A stretch of DNA of 64,000 nucleotides from Flavobacterium pokkalii (GCF_014596575.1 NZ_NASZ01000002.1:124001-188000); one strand, 5' to 3'; shown: positions 15,299 to 23,507, counted from the first letter of the stretch. Translations and numbers: made by a program. The notes: generated by a model from the sequence alone, not told the origin.

Positions 15299-17353
15299 TT
15301 GATTTCAAAAGCTACGATAGATACTGTTTTCGAAACTGCCCGAGTAGAGGAGGTTATTGGTGATTTTGTGCAATTAAAACGTGCAGGAAGTAATTTTAAA
15401 GGACTGAGTCCGTTTTCTGATGAGCGCTCGCCATCGTTTATGGTTTCACCTGCTAAAGGAATTTGGAAGGATTTTAGCTCGGGAAAAGGAGGAAACGCGG
15501 TAGCTTTTTTGATGGAGCATTCTCACTTTACCTATCCGGAAGCGATTCGGTATCTGGCGAAAAAATACAATATCGAAATTGAAGAAACCGAGCAAACGGA
15601 TGCCGAAAAAGCCACTATGGATGCCCGGGAAAGTATGTATTTGGTTTCCGAATTTGCCAAAGATTATTTTCATAAAACACTTCTTAATACCGAAGAAGGT
15701 AAAGCAATTGGTTTTTCCTATTTTAAAGAAAGAGGTTTTACCAATGAAACGATTAAAAAATTCAGTTTAGGATACTCGCCTGAAACCTGGGATGCTTTAA
15801 CAAAAGAAGCACTAGGCAAAGGGTATAAACTCGAATTTTTGGAAAGTACCGGATTGACAATTCCGAGAGAAGACAGACCTTTTGATAGATTCAAAGGGCG
15901 TGTGATGTTCCCGATTCAAAGTATGTCCGGAAGGATTTTAGGTTTTGGTGGCCGAATTTTAACGAATGATAAAAAAGCGGCAAAATATCTGAATTCGCCG
16001 GAGAGTGAAATTTATCATAAGAGTAAGGTTTTATACGGAATTTTTCAGGCAAAGCAGTCTATTGCTAAGCTCAATAACTGTTTTTTAGTAGAAGGTTATA
16101 CCGATGTAATTCAGTTTAATCAGGCTGGAATAGAGAATGTTGTGGCCTCTTCAGGAACGGCATTGACACCGGATCAGATTCGATTGATAAACCGATTGAC
16201 TCGAAATATCACGGTGCTTTTTGATGGTGATGCAGCCGGACTTCGTGCTTCTATCCGAGGAATCGATTTGATTTTGGAAGAAGGAATGAATGTTAAAGTT
16301 TGTGCTTTTCCCGATGGAGAAGATCCGGACAGTTTTGCCAAAAAAACACCTTATGATGACTTAGTTGCCTATCTAGAAACGAATGCGAAGGATTTTATTC
16401 AGTTCAAAGCTTCTCTTTTGATGGATGAAGCCAAGAACGATCCTATCAAAAAAGCTGATTTAATTCGCGATATGGTAGGAAGTATTTCTAAAATTCCGGA
16501 TCGTATTCAACGCGAAGTTTATATTCAGGAATGTTCCCGTATTATGGATATTTCTGAGCAGGTGCTTATTAGTACTTTGGCGCAGCTCATTCAAAAAGAT
16601 ATTGCCGAAGTTGCTAAAAAACAAAAGCAGGAGCAGAAACCATTTCAAGTTCATAGAAATCAAAATCCAGCAAATACAGGTTATTCCGGAGGAGATCCGG
16701 AGGATCCCAGAACCGGGCCGCCGGAGGATTATCCGGGAGAACCGGGATATTCCAGTGAGCCTTCGGAAAAAGTAGATGTTTTGTATCGCTTAGAGCGAAA
16801 AATAATCGAGATTTTACTTTTGTACGGAGATAAAACGGAAGAGTTTGAAGATGTTTTAATGAAGACCAATGAGGATGGCGAAATTGTAAATGTGAGCCAA
16901 ATGAAGTCCTATAAAGTTTTCCAACGTATCTATCTGAGTTTGCAGGAGGATGAAGTAGAATTAGCTAATCCGATGTTTCGTGGGATTTTTAACGACTTGA
17001 TTAATTATTATCTTCAAAATGAAAAATTCAGTTTGGAGCACTATTTAATGCAATTACCTTCTGAATATGCACAGGAAGTAACCGATATTTTGATGGAAGA
17101 TGAACGTTTGGTCATGCACAATTGGGAAGGTCAAAATATTTTTCCTAAAACAAAACAGGAAACCGTAGCTCAAAATGTTTCCGAAACTATTTTAACGATG
17201 CGATGGTATCTGGTTGGGCGAATTATTGAGGAATTAAAAAACTCCATATCACCTGATCAGGATAATATGGAGTCTTTGATGATGATTAGAGACTATAACG
17301 AACTGACGCGTGCTTTTTCAAAAAAACTCGGTCGTGTTATGTCTCGTTTTTAG
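15299..17353 (+). CDS. dnaG: DNA primase, lacking zinc ligands
   Basis: The 684-residue enzyme makes RNA primers at the replication fork. The domain order is normal: N-terminal zinc-ribbon-fold domain (1-95), catalytic core with TOPRIM (FLVEGYTDVIQ and LFDGDAAG, about 260-330), a Pro/Gly/Glu-rich linker (about 455-490) and a C-terminal helicase-binding region. The usual CPFH and HCFGCG zinc motifs read SPFS and KDFSSG here, so the ligand positions are S37, S40, D58 and S61 and no zinc can bind in the usual way. The rest of the domain (SPSFMVSPAKGIWKDF, GGNAVAFLMEH) is well conserved. The start is TTG at 15299; an in-frame TAA 11 codons upstream leaves no ATG. It converges on a response-regulator gene with 1 nt between stop codons. 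Confidence 0.95.
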   Translation: MISKATIDTVFETARVEEVIGDFVQLKRAGSNFKGLSPFSDERSPSFMVSPAKGIWKDFSSGKGGNAVAFLMEHSHFTYPEAIRYLAKKYNIEIEETEQTDAEKATMDARESMYLVSEFAKDYFHKTLLNTEEGKAIGFSYFKERGFTNETIKKFSLGYSPETWDALTKEALGKGYKLEFLESTGLTIPREDRPFDRFKGRVMFPIQSMSGRILGFGGRILTNDKKAAKYLNSPESEIYHKSKVLYGIFQAKQSIAKLNNCFLVEGYTDVIQFNQAGIENVVASSGTALTPDQIRLINRLTRNITVLFDGDAAGLRASIRGIDLILEEGMNVKVCAFPDGEDPDSFAKKTPYDDLVAYLETNAKDFIQFKASLLMDEAKNDPIKKADLIRDMVGSISKIPDRIQREVYIQECSRIMDISEQVLISTLAQLIQKDIAEVAKKQKQEQKPFQVHRNQNPANTGYSGGDPEDPRTGPPEDYPGEPGYSSEPSEKVDVLYRLERKIIEILLLYGDKTEEFEDVLMKTNEDGEIVNVSQMKSYKVFQRIYLSLQEDEVELANPMFRGIFNDLINYYLQNEKFSLEHYLMQLPSEYAQEVTDILMEDERLVMHNWEGQNIFPKTKQETVAQNVSETILTMRWYLVGRIIEELKNSISPDQDNMESLMMIRDYNELTRAFSKKLGRVMSRF

Positions 17354-17354
17354 A

Positions 17355-17984
17355 TTAAACAATCTCTAAACTTTTAGCCTTATTTACTAAGTCAACTAAG
17401 TTAGTTACGTTTAATTTAGTTAATAAACGTAGTTTGTAAGTACTAATTGTTTTTTCGTTAAGACCTAAGATTTCAGCAATCTCGTGGTTTTTCTTTCCTC
17501 CGCTTAAATAACGTAAGACCTCTACCTCACGGTTAGAAAGTTTACGGTATAAACGTTCGCTTTTGCTTTGTTTCGCTATTAAAGCCAGGTTTTTCTTAAC
17601 CGTTTCGTTCATGATAATTTTACCTTGATGAACTTTGACTATAGATTGTCCTAAAGTTTCCAATTTTTCTTTTTTGTGTACATATCCGGCAACACCCGCT
17701 TTGATAGCGTTTGGTGCATAAATTTGTTCAGATAGACCACTGAAAATAATAATTTTGGTTTTTGGAAAATCCTTTAAAAGCGATTTTACTTCAAAAATAC
17801 TGGAGAGTCCTTCCAATTCTAAGTCTAAAATTAAGACGTCAATTTCTTTTGTTGAAAGAATATCCCGAATCATCGAAAAACTACCAACATTGGCAGAAAT
17901 TGAGATTTCAGAATGGTCTTTGAAATAAGATTTTACTCCGAAATGCACTACCGGAAAATTATCGGCCAGACAAACTTTAATCAT
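17355..17984 (-). CDS. NarL/LuxR-family response regulator (orphan)
   Basis: The 209-residue two-component regulator has an N-terminal receiver domain (about 1-120) with the acidic residue D8, phosphoacceptor D54 in LILDLELEG, S82 at the switch position and a Lys near 104 (YVHKKEK). A C-terminal LuxR-type helix-turn-helix (about 145-209, LSNREVEVLRYLSGGKKNHEIAEILGLNEKTISTYKLRLL) follows. No histidine kinase gene is adjacent, so the partner is unknown. It converges on dnaG with a single nucleotide between stop codons and no clear hairpin. Its direction is the same as nadE, about 97 nt upstream. Confidence 0.9.
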   Translation of the reverse strand: MIKVCLADNFPVVHFGVKSYFKDHSEISISANVGSFSMIRDILSTKEIDVLILDLELEGLSSIFEVKSLLKDFPKTKIIIFSGLSEQIYAPNAIKAGVAGYVHKKEKLETLGQSIVKVHQGKIIMNETVKKNLALIAKQSKSERLYRKLSNREVEVLRYLSGGKKNHEIAEILGLNEKTISTYKLRLLTKLNVTNLVDLVNKAKSLEIV

Positions 17985-18080
17985 GATTTTTATTTTTTAG
18001 GGTTGTTTTTTTATATGAATTGTATGTATAAAATTAGGAAAAAAAATGGAATAATTTTATTTTTAATGGATAAAATCGTA

Positions 18081-18881
18081 TTAATTCCGATTAATTACAC
18101 AGACAGGTATTGGATTCATCTTATGTTGGTTGATGGTGTTGAGTTTTTTGTAGATTTTAAACACCTCTTTTTCTCTTTCGGTATAATTGTCTGAAGGACT
18201 GTTGTTTTGGTCTTCCATCATGGCCCATTCTAATTCGTCGTAACTTGCACCTAATTGTTGTTCGTCTGTTTTTTCATCTCCAAACAAACCGTCGGATGGC
18301 TGAGCAGTCAAAATAGATTCAGGGACTTTTAAATAAGCTGCCAGAGCAAATACGTCTGATTTCATTAAATCGGCAATTGGACTTAAATCAACACCACCGT
18401 CACCGTATTTAGTATAGAAACCAACTCCGAAATCTTCTACTTTATTTCCGGTTCCGGCAACCAAAAGACCGTGAACTCCGGCATAGTAATATAAGGTAGT
18501 CATTCTTAAACGGGCGCGGGTGTTGGCAAGTGTAAGGTTTAATTTATTTTCTTCAAAGTTTGTAGGAACTTCTTTTTTGAAAGCTTCAAATACAGCCGTT
18601 AAATCACTTTGAATACTGCTAACGTTTAGGAAACGTTTTTTTAATTGTTCAATATGTTCTTTAGCACGGTTCACGTGGCTTTGGTGTTGGTGAATAGGCA
18701 TTTCAACACATAAAACCTGAAGTCCGGTTTGAGCACATAAAGTTGAGGTTACAGCCGAATCTACGCCTCCGGAAATTCCCACTACAAAACCATTTACTTT
18801 TGTGGTTTCTGCGTATGATTTGAGCCAGTTAACAATGTGAGTGTTTACTTCTTCAACTTTAATGCTGCTTTTTTTAGTCAT
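18081..18881 (-). CDS. nadE: NAD(+) synthase, ammonia-dependent type
   Basis: The 266-residue enzyme adenylates and amidates nicotinic acid adenine dinucleotide to make NAD. The ATP pyrophosphatase P-loop is GISGGVDSAVT; the NaAD and ATP sites are represented by ANTRARLRMTTLYYYA, VAGTGNKVEDFGVGFYTKYGDGGVDLSPI and PSDGLFGDEKTDEQQLG. It has no N-terminal glutaminase domain, so ammonia is the expected nitrogen source. The frame is open 26 codons upstream of ATG 18881, but that stretch overlaps the promoter region, and MTKKSSIKVEEVN is the likely start. It is divergent from gldB, and their promoter boxes cross. Confidence 0.94.
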   Translation of the reverse strand: MTKKSSIKVEEVNTHIVNWLKSYAETTKVNGFVVGISGGVDSAVTSTLCAQTGLQVLCVEMPIHQHQSHVNRAKEHIEQLKKRFLNVSSIQSDLTAVFEAFKKEVPTNFEENKLNLTLANTRARLRMTTLYYYAGVHGLLVAGTGNKVEDFGVGFYTKYGDGGVDLSPIADLMKSDVFALAAYLKVPESILTAQPSDGLFGDEKTDEQQLGASYDELEWAMMEDQNNSPSDNYTEREKEVFKIYKKLNTINQHKMNPIPVCVINRN

Positions 18882-18910
18882 AATTGTTCCAATTTTAGTT
18901 GTCAGGAATG

Positions 18911-18918
18911 TATCTTTG
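18911..18918 (+). promoter_or_regulatory. promoter -7 box for gldB-gldC
   Basis: TATCTTTG matches TAnnTTTG, with a TTG at 18884-18886 as a possible -33 element. It lies 65 nt before the gldB ATG and on the far side of the nadE promoter box, so the two transcripts would overlap at their 5' ends. Confidence 0.55.
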
Positions 18919-18964
18919 TGCATAATTTTTCGGTTAATCTGCTGGTTATCCTGACGCAATGCTG

Positions 18965-18972
18965 CAAATTTA
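18965..18972 (-). promoter_or_regulatory. promoter -7 box for nadE
   Basis: TAAATTTG on the minus strand matches TAnnTTTG and lies 83 nt before ATG 18881. Transcription from it would cross the gldB promoter. Confidence 0.5.
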
Positions 18973-18983
18973 ATTAAAATAAA

Positions 18984-19949
18984 ATGAAAACGTATGTAAA
19001 TTTCTTAGTTCTCTTGTTCTTTTTTTTCTCTTGTAATACTAAAAATAAGACAGAAAAGGCAGTTGAAGCTATTCCTGTAGATTTGCAAGTGATCCGATTT
19101 GATAAAATTTTTTTTGAAACGGAACCTAAGGATTTGCCTAAAATTAAAAAGGAATTTCCTTTTTTCTTCCCTGCCGGAAATGATGATACGGTTTGGTTGG
19201 AGAAAATGCAGCATCCGCTTTGGAGAGAATTATACGGCGAAGTTCAAAAGAAGTTTTCAGACTTTGATTCTTATAAATTGGAGATTGAAGAGGTGATTAA
19301 ACGCATCAAGTATCATTTTCCAAAAGTCCAAACACCAAAGAAAATTTTTACAGTTATTTCAGAGATGGATTATAATAATAAGGTAATCTATGCCGACAGT
19401 TTATTGATTGTTTCTCTCGAAATGTATTTAGGAAAAGAACATGAGTTTTATCAGTTTCCAAATTACATCAAGCAAAATTTTGAGCCTAAACAAATGATAC
19501 CGGATGTGGTGGAAAGTTTTGCTAAAAGGAAAATAATGCCCGAAAGGGATAAAAGTTTTTTGGCAGCGATGGTTCAGGCTGGAAAAGAGTTGTATTTAAA
19601 AGATATGTTGTTGCCGGAAGATGAATATAAAGATGAAGATAAAATAGGCTATACTCCGGAACAGCTGTTGTGGTGTAAGGAAAATGAAAGTTATATTTGG
19701 CGTTATTTTATTGATGGGCAATTGTTGTATGATGATGATCCGAAATTAGTTTCCCGATTTATCAGTCCGGCGCCATTTTCTAAATTTTATCTGGAAATTG
19801 ATAATGAATCGCCTGGAAAAGTCGGTGCCTGGATAGGATGGCAAATTGTTCGTTCGTATATGAAAAATAATGAAGTATCTTTGCCGGAGTTAATGCGGGT
19901 TTCTGCTAAAGAAATTTTTGAAAAGTCAAATTATAAACCTAAGAAATAA
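18984..19949 (+). CDS. gldB: gliding motility lipoprotein GldB
   Basis: GldB is a lipoprotein required for gliding motility of Flavobacterium and associated with the machinery that also works in type IX secretion. The 321-residue product has a short lipoprotein signal with FFSC as lipobox (Cys about residue 17), then IPVDLQVIRFDKIFFETEPKDLPKIKKEFPFFFP, which I recognise as the GldB N-terminal signature. The C-terminal part (APFSKFYLEIDNESPGKVGAWIGWQIVRSYM) resembles a metallopeptidase-like DUF2268 region. Its stop codon shares one base with the start of gldC, so the pair is co-transcribed. Divergent nadE is its neighbour. Confidence 0.93.
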   Translation: MKTYVNFLVLLFFFFSCNTKNKTEKAVEAIPVDLQVIRFDKIFFETEPKDLPKIKKEFPFFFPAGNDDTVWLEKMQHPLWRELYGEVQKKFSDFDSYKLEIEEVIKRIKYHFPKVQTPKKIFTVISEMDYNNKVIYADSLLIVSLEMYLGKEHEFYQFPNYIKQNFEPKQMIPDVVESFAKRKIMPERDKSFLAAMVQAGKELYLKDMLLPEDEYKDEDKIGYTPEQLLWCKENESYIWRYFIDGQLLYDDDPKLVSRFISPAPFSKFYLEIDNESPGKVGAWIGWQIVRSYMKNNEVSLPELMRVSAKEIFEKSNYKPKK

Positions 19950-20284
19950 TGTCAAACACACATAAATCGGAAATTAATTTTCTGGTAGAATTAGATGAAA
20001 ACCGAATTCCTGAAAAATTATACTGGACGGCAAAAGACGGCGGAGTAGAAATGGAGGAATCCAAAGCAATTATGTTATCGGTTTGGGATAGCAAAGCTAA
20101 AGAAAGCATGCGCATTGATTTGTGGACCAAAGATATGCCGGTAGATGAAATGAAAATTTTCTTTCATCAGACTTTAGTGGCGATGTCAGATACTTTTCAG
20201 CGTGCTACCGGAGACGAAAAAATGTCGGCAACGATGAAAGATTTCTGCGAATATTTTGCTGAAAAATTAGAGTTGACGAAATAG
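19949..20284 (+). CDS. gldC: gliding motility protein GldC
   Basis: The 111-residue soluble protein starts at the last base of the gldB stop codon. It matches GldC in length, position and sequence (KSEINFLVELDENRIPEKLYWTAKDGG, IDLWTKDMPVDEMKIFFHQTLVAMSDTF). GldC increases the efficiency of gliding in Flavobacterium johnsoniae but has no known biochemical activity. It has no signal peptide, so it is cytoplasmic. It is followed by a strong hairpin that also serves the convergent ysxC gene. Confidence 0.93.
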   Translation: MSNTHKSEINFLVELDENRIPEKLYWTAKDGGVEMEESKAIMLSVWDSKAKESMRIDLWTKDMPVDEMKIFFHQTLVAMSDTFQRATGDEKMSATMKDFCEYFAEKLELTK

Positions 20285-20305
20285 TTTTTCGAATATAGCT
20301 AAAGT

Positions 20306-20352
20306 AAAAATCCCAAATTCCAAGTTTGATAATTGGAATTTGGGATTTTTTT
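20306..20352. terminator. bidirectional terminator between gldC and ysxC
   Basis: ATCCCAAATTCCAA pairs with TTGGAATTTGGGAT, with A and T tracts on either side. The core AAATTCCAA/TTGGAATTT recurs at two other intergenic sites in the window. Confidence 0.85.
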
Positions 20353-20366
20353 ATGAGATTTGGAAT

Positions 20367-20984
20367 TTAAAATCCGTTGTTATTGAAAATTTCCTGATTG
20401 ACTTCGTCAATATAATTTAGAAGTTGTTCTTTTCCGGTGCCTTCGCTTGATGAGGTTACAAAGTAAGGCGGCATTTCGGCCCAGTTATTGGCGAACATTT
20501 GTTTGCGGTAAGCAGCAATATGCGAATCAATTTTAGTTTTACTGATTTTATCGGCTTTGGTAAAAATGATGCAAAATGGGATTTCGCTTTCACCCATAAA
20601 GCTCATGAATTCAATATCAATTTTCTGAGCTTCATGACGGATGTCGATTAGTACAAAAGCACAGGCCAGCTGTTCTCTTCTTTCAAAATAATCGGTAATG
20701 AATTGTTGAAAAACCGATTTAGTTTTCTTAGAAACTTTGGCGTAACCATAACCAGGTAAATCGACTAAAAACCAGTTTTTGTTGATTAGAAAATGATTAA
20801 TTAGCTGTGTTTTTCCTGGTTTTCCGGAGGTTTTAGCTAAATTTTTGTTGTTGGTCAGCATGTTAATTAATGATGATTTCCCAACGTTTGACCTGCCTAT
20901 AAAAGCATATTCGGGCAAAAAATCCTTAGGACATTTGCTTACATCTGAGTTGCTAATTATAAATTCGGCGGTATTGATTTTCAT
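20367..20984 (-). CDS. ysxC: ribosome biogenesis GTPase YsxC/EngB
   Basis: Cytosolic TRAFAC GTPase that assists late assembly of the large ribosomal subunit. The 205-residue product shows G1 GRSNVGKSSLIN, G3 DLPGYGYAKV, G4 TKADK and G5 TSSSEGTG in order, and has the length of the family. The start MKINTAEFIISNSDVSKCP is typical. It lies 23 nt downstream of the alpha/beta hydrolase gene in the same direction and shows no -7 box of its own, so it is probably co-transcribed with it. It ends at the shared terminator with gldC. Confidence 0.95.
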   Translation of the reverse strand: MKINTAEFIISNSDVSKCPKDFLPEYAFIGRSNVGKSSLINMLTNNKNLAKTSGKPGKTQLINHFLINKNWFLVDLPGYGYAKVSKKTKSVFQQFITDYFERREQLACAFVLIDIRHEAQKIDIEFMSFMGESEIPFCIIFTKADKISKTKIDSHIAAYRKQMFANNWAEMPPYFVTSSSEGTGKEQLLNYIDEVNQEIFNNNGF

Positions 20985-21007
20985 TTTATATTTTGTTTAA
21001 AAAAGGC

Positions 21008-21772
21008 TTACAGATTGGTTTTTTTAAGCCATTCTTCTAATAAATTGTTGAATTCGTCCGGATGTTCCATCATGGCAGCGTGTCCGCATTTGTCAATCCA
21101 GTACAAACTTGAATTTGGTAATAATTTGTTGAATTCTGTGGCTACTTCAGGAGGAGTAACCTTGTCATTTTTTCCCCAAATAATACAGGTTTGCACGTGC
21201 ATTTTTGGTAAATCTTTAGCCATGTTGTGACGAATAGCACTCTTAGCGATGGTTAAAGTTTTGATTAACTTAATGCGATCGTTTACGGTTGCATACACTT
21301 CGTCAATTAATTCCGGAGTAGCAATTTTAGGGTCATAAAAGACATCTTCTGCTTTTTTCTTGATGTATTCATAATCGCCACGTTTTGGGTAACTGTCGCC
21401 CATGGCACTTTCATAAAGTCCTGAACTACCTGTGATTACCAGTCCGGCAACTTTTTCAGGATACATTTTGGTATGGTACAGTGCAATGTGGCCGCCTAAT
21501 GAATTACCTAAAAGTATTACGCGGTCAAAACCCTTAAAAGTGATAAAGTCTTTTACGTATTTGGCAAAGGCTTTTACATTCGTTTTTAGAAGGCTTTGGG
21601 TGTATATGGGTAAATCCGGAATTACAATTTTGTATCCTTTGTCAGAGAAGTAACGTGCTACACCATCAAAGTTGCTTAGGCCGCCCATCAATCCGTGTAA
21701 GATAACAATCGGGGTGCCTTCTCCTGCTTCATAATAGCTGTATTTGCCTTCTTTTTTATAGTTTTTCTCCAT
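21008..21772 (-). CDS. alpha/beta hydrolase
   Basis: The 254-residue cytosolic enzyme has an alpha/beta-hydrolase fold: oxyanion-hole region VILHGLMGG, nucleophile elbow GNSLGGHIAL with the catalytic Ser, a late Asp in WGKNDKVTPPE and the catalytic His in CGHAAMMEHPDEF. The cap region is of the size seen in esterases and C-C hydrolases; the substrate cannot be inferred. The frame is open 10 codons further upstream, but its first codon, TTG, is part of the promoter box TATATTTG (21800-21807), so ATG 21772 (MEKNYKKEG) is the start. It leads a two-gene unit with ysxC and is divergent from the dcw cluster. Confidence 0.9.
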   Translation of the reverse strand: MEKNYKKEGKYSYYEAGEGTPIVILHGLMGGLSNFDGVARYFSDKGYKIVIPDLPIYTQSLLKTNVKAFAKYVKDFITFKGFDRVILLGNSLGGHIALYHTKMYPEKVAGLVITGSSGLYESAMGDSYPKRGDYEYIKKKAEDVFYDPKIATPELIDEVYATVNDRIKLIKTLTIAKSAIRHNMAKDLPKMHVQTCIIWGKNDKVTPPEVATEFNKLLPNSSLYWIDKCGHAAMMEHPDEFNNLLEEWLKKTNL

Positions 21773-21799
21773 GCTTTTGAATGCGAATTTCAATTTTGA

Positions 21800-21807
21800 C
21801 AAATATA
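21800..21807 (-). promoter_or_regulatory. promoter -7 box for the alpha/beta hydrolase-ysxC unit
   Basis: TATATTTG on the minus strand matches TAnnTTTG and ends 27 nt before ATG 21772. It excludes the TTG within it as a start codon. Confidence 0.65.
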
Positions 21808-22057
21808 GGATTTAATCAGTTAAAAAAGTTTTTGAAAACACTTTTTGGGGATAATATTTTGAATTTTTAGGGCTTTTTGCTTGGTGTTGTTTGTTATGTT
21901 GTTGAGACTCTTGTGTTTTTTTGTGAAAATATTGTGTTTTTTCTAATGTTAAATTGGTGGTTTTTGGGGTGATTTTTTTGGGTAAAATTCTGTTGCTTGT
22001 CAGAAAAGAGAATTGAGCTAATATTCTGATAGTCTAAAAATTAAGGGTTTTGTGTTG
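21808..22057. other. G/T-rich spacer upstream of the dcw cluster
   Basis: This is the outer part of the roughly 378-bp gap between the alpha/beta hydrolase and mraZ. It is strongly T/G-biased on the plus strand, with several extra TGG triplets (for example around 21955-21985) that could be weak MraZ contacts. I see no open reading frame, tRNA or convincing hairpin. Confidence 0.5.
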
Positions 22058-22108
22058 AAAGTGGGTAAACTTATCAACAAAGTGGTAGAAAGTGGTAAAA
22101 GGTGGTAA
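22058..22108 (+). promoter_or_regulatory. MraZ-type operator: direct repeats of AAAGTGG
   Basis: Three repeats, AAAGTGGTAG, AAAGTGGTAA and AAGGTGGTAA, lie head to tail at exactly 10-bp spacing (22079-22108). A further AAAGTGGGTAAA is centred two helical turns upstream (22058-22069). MraZ proteins are known to bind direct TGGG or AAAGTG repeats at such spacing in front of their own operon. The array ends 9 nt before the -7 box, so it covers the -33 region, a position suited to autorepression. Binding is inferred from sequence and position. Confidence 0.75.
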
Positions 22109-22117
22109 TTTTTTTTA

Positions 22118-22125
22118 TATTTTTG
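22118..22125 (+). promoter_or_regulatory. promoter -7 box of the dcw cluster
   Basis: TATTTTTG fits TAnnTTTG and ends 25 nt before the mraZ start codon. It lies directly after the MraZ-type repeats. Confidence 0.6.
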
Positions 22126-22150
22126 CTCTATATCATTTAAGAACTATTTT

Positions 22151-22621
22151 TTGAATACAATTGTTGGGACATACGAGTGTAAAGTTGATGCTAAAGGGAG
22201 GGTGTTGTTACCTGCTCCTTTGAAAAAGCAATTGGCTGCATCGCTTCAGGACGGATTTGTCTTGAAGCGCTCGGTATTTCAGTCCTGTTTGGAGTTGTAT
22301 CCAATGGAAGAATGGAATTTGATGATGCAAAAAATCAACAAACTCAATCGGTTTGTGAAGAAAAACAATGATTTTATCCGAAAGTTTACTGCCGGAGTAA
22401 AAGTGGTAGAGATTGATGCTTTAGGACGTTTATTGGTTCCGAAGGATTTAGTGAATTTTGCCAATATTACTAAAGATGTTGTGTTTTCATCGGCGGTAAA
22501 TATTGTGGAAATCTGGGATAAGGATTTGTATGAGCAGTCTATAGATGATGGAGTTGATTTTGCAGATTTGGCTGAAGAAGTAATGGGTAATATAAATGAC
22601 GACGAAAATGGAATATCATAA
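22151..22621 (+). CDS. mraZ: transcriptional regulator and division-cluster protein MraZ
   Basis: MraZ is a SpoVT/AbrB-like DNA-binding protein that represses the division and cell-wall operon it heads. The 156-residue product has the two tandem MraZ domains, GTYECKVDAKGRVLLPAPLKKQL near the N-terminus and VVEIDALGRLLVPKDLVNFA in the second half, each with the DAKGR or DALGR signature. The start is TTG at 22151 (MNTIVGTYECKVD), which matches the N-terminus I expect for flavobacterial MraZ; no ATG is available. It overlaps the start region of rsmH. Matching operator repeats lie just upstream. Confidence 0.94.
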   Translation: MNTIVGTYECKVDAKGRVLLPAPLKKQLAASLQDGFVLKRSVFQSCLELYPMEEWNLMMQKINKLNRFVKKNNDFIRKFTAGVKVVEIDALGRLLVPKDLVNFANITKDVVFSSAVNIVEIWDKDLYEQSIDDGVDFADLAEEVMGNINDDENGIS

Positions 22622-23504
22622 TCCGGTTTTGCTTAAAGAGACGGTTGACGGTTTGAATATCAAGCCGGATGGTGTGTATGTGGATGTGACTTTTGGAGGA
22701 GGTGGTCATTCGAAAGAGATTTTAAGACGATTAGGTCCAAATGGAAAATTATTCGCTTTTGATCAGGATGAAGATGCTCTGGCTAATGCACTTGCAGACG
22801 AACGATTTGTTTTGATTAATGAGAATTTTAGATATATCAAACGGTTTTTACGTTTCCACGGAGCGCGAAGTGTGGATGGAATCCTGGGTGATTTAGGTGT
22901 TTCTTCACATCAGTTTGATGTGCCGGAAAGGGGTTTTTCTACCCGATTTGACGCGGAATTAGACATGAGAATGAGTCAAAAAAATGACTTAGATGCTTAT
23001 AAAGTGGTAAATGAATATGATGATGCCAATTTAAGACGTGTTTTTTATGATTACGGCGAGTTGAAAAATGCACCGGCTTTATCAAGAACGATAATAGAAG
23101 CCCGCTTACACCGACCAATAAAAACTACTGATGAACTGAAAGATGCTTTAGCGAAATATTTGCCGGAGAAAGTTAGAAATAAAGTGTTGGCACAAATTTA
23201 TCAGGCGATTCGGATTGAAGTAAACCAGGAAATGGATGTTTTGAAAGAGTTTTTAGAGCAATCCTTAGAAATATTAAATCCGGGAGGAAGGTTAAGCGTG
23301 ATTTCCTATCATTCTCTCGAAGATCGTTTGGTAAAGCGTTTTATGAAAAACGGAATGTTTGAAGGCGAGCCGGAACGGGACTTTTTTGGGAATTTTTCCG
23401 TGCCGTTTAAATTAATAGGAAAACTGATTGTTCCCAATGAGGAAGAAATTAAGATAAACAACAGAGCCCGAAGTGCTAAATTAAGAATTGCAGAAAAGAT
23501 TTAG
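22596..23504 (+). CDS. rsmH: 16S rRNA (cytosine-1402-N4)-methyltransferase
   Basis: The enzyme methylates N4 of C1402 in the 16S rRNA P-site. The 302-residue protein has the SAM motif VDVTFGGGGHSKEILRRL, FAFDQDEDAL, GILGDLGVSSHQFDVPERGFS and the C-terminal signature SVISYHSLEDRLVKRFM with NNRARSAKLRIAEK. The first ATG at 22596 overlaps mraZ by 26 nt; ATG 22608 (MEYHNPVLLKETVDGL) is an equally good start. Standard second gene of the cluster, with ftsL 3 nt downstream. Confidence 0.96.
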   Translation: MTTKMEYHNPVLLKETVDGLNIKPDGVYVDVTFGGGGHSKEILRRLGPNGKLFAFDQDEDALANALADERFVLINENFRYIKRFLRFHGARSVDGILGDLGVSSHQFDVPERGFSTRFDAELDMRMSQKNDLDAYKVVNEYDDANLRRVFYDYGELKNAPALSRTIIEARLHRPIKTTDELKDALAKYLPEKVRNKVLAQIYQAIRIEVNQEMDVLKEFLEQSLEILNPGGRLSVISYHSLEDRLVKRFMKNGMFEGEPERDFFGNFSVPFKLIGKLIVPNEEEIKINNRARSAKLRIAEKI

Positions 23505-23507
23505 AGG

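Noticed and set aside
15299..17353. dnaG as a pseudogene because zinc ligands are missing
   Set aside because: The frame is intact and all catalytic motifs are present; the altered residues sit in an otherwise conserved domain.
17913..18194. Plus-strand frame across the response-regulator/nadE gap
   Set aside because: It overlaps both real genes and has no recognisable protein features.
18882..18959. 26-codon N-terminal extension of nadE
   Set aside because: NadE of this type starts near MTKKSSIKVEEVN; the upstream stretch is in the promoter region.
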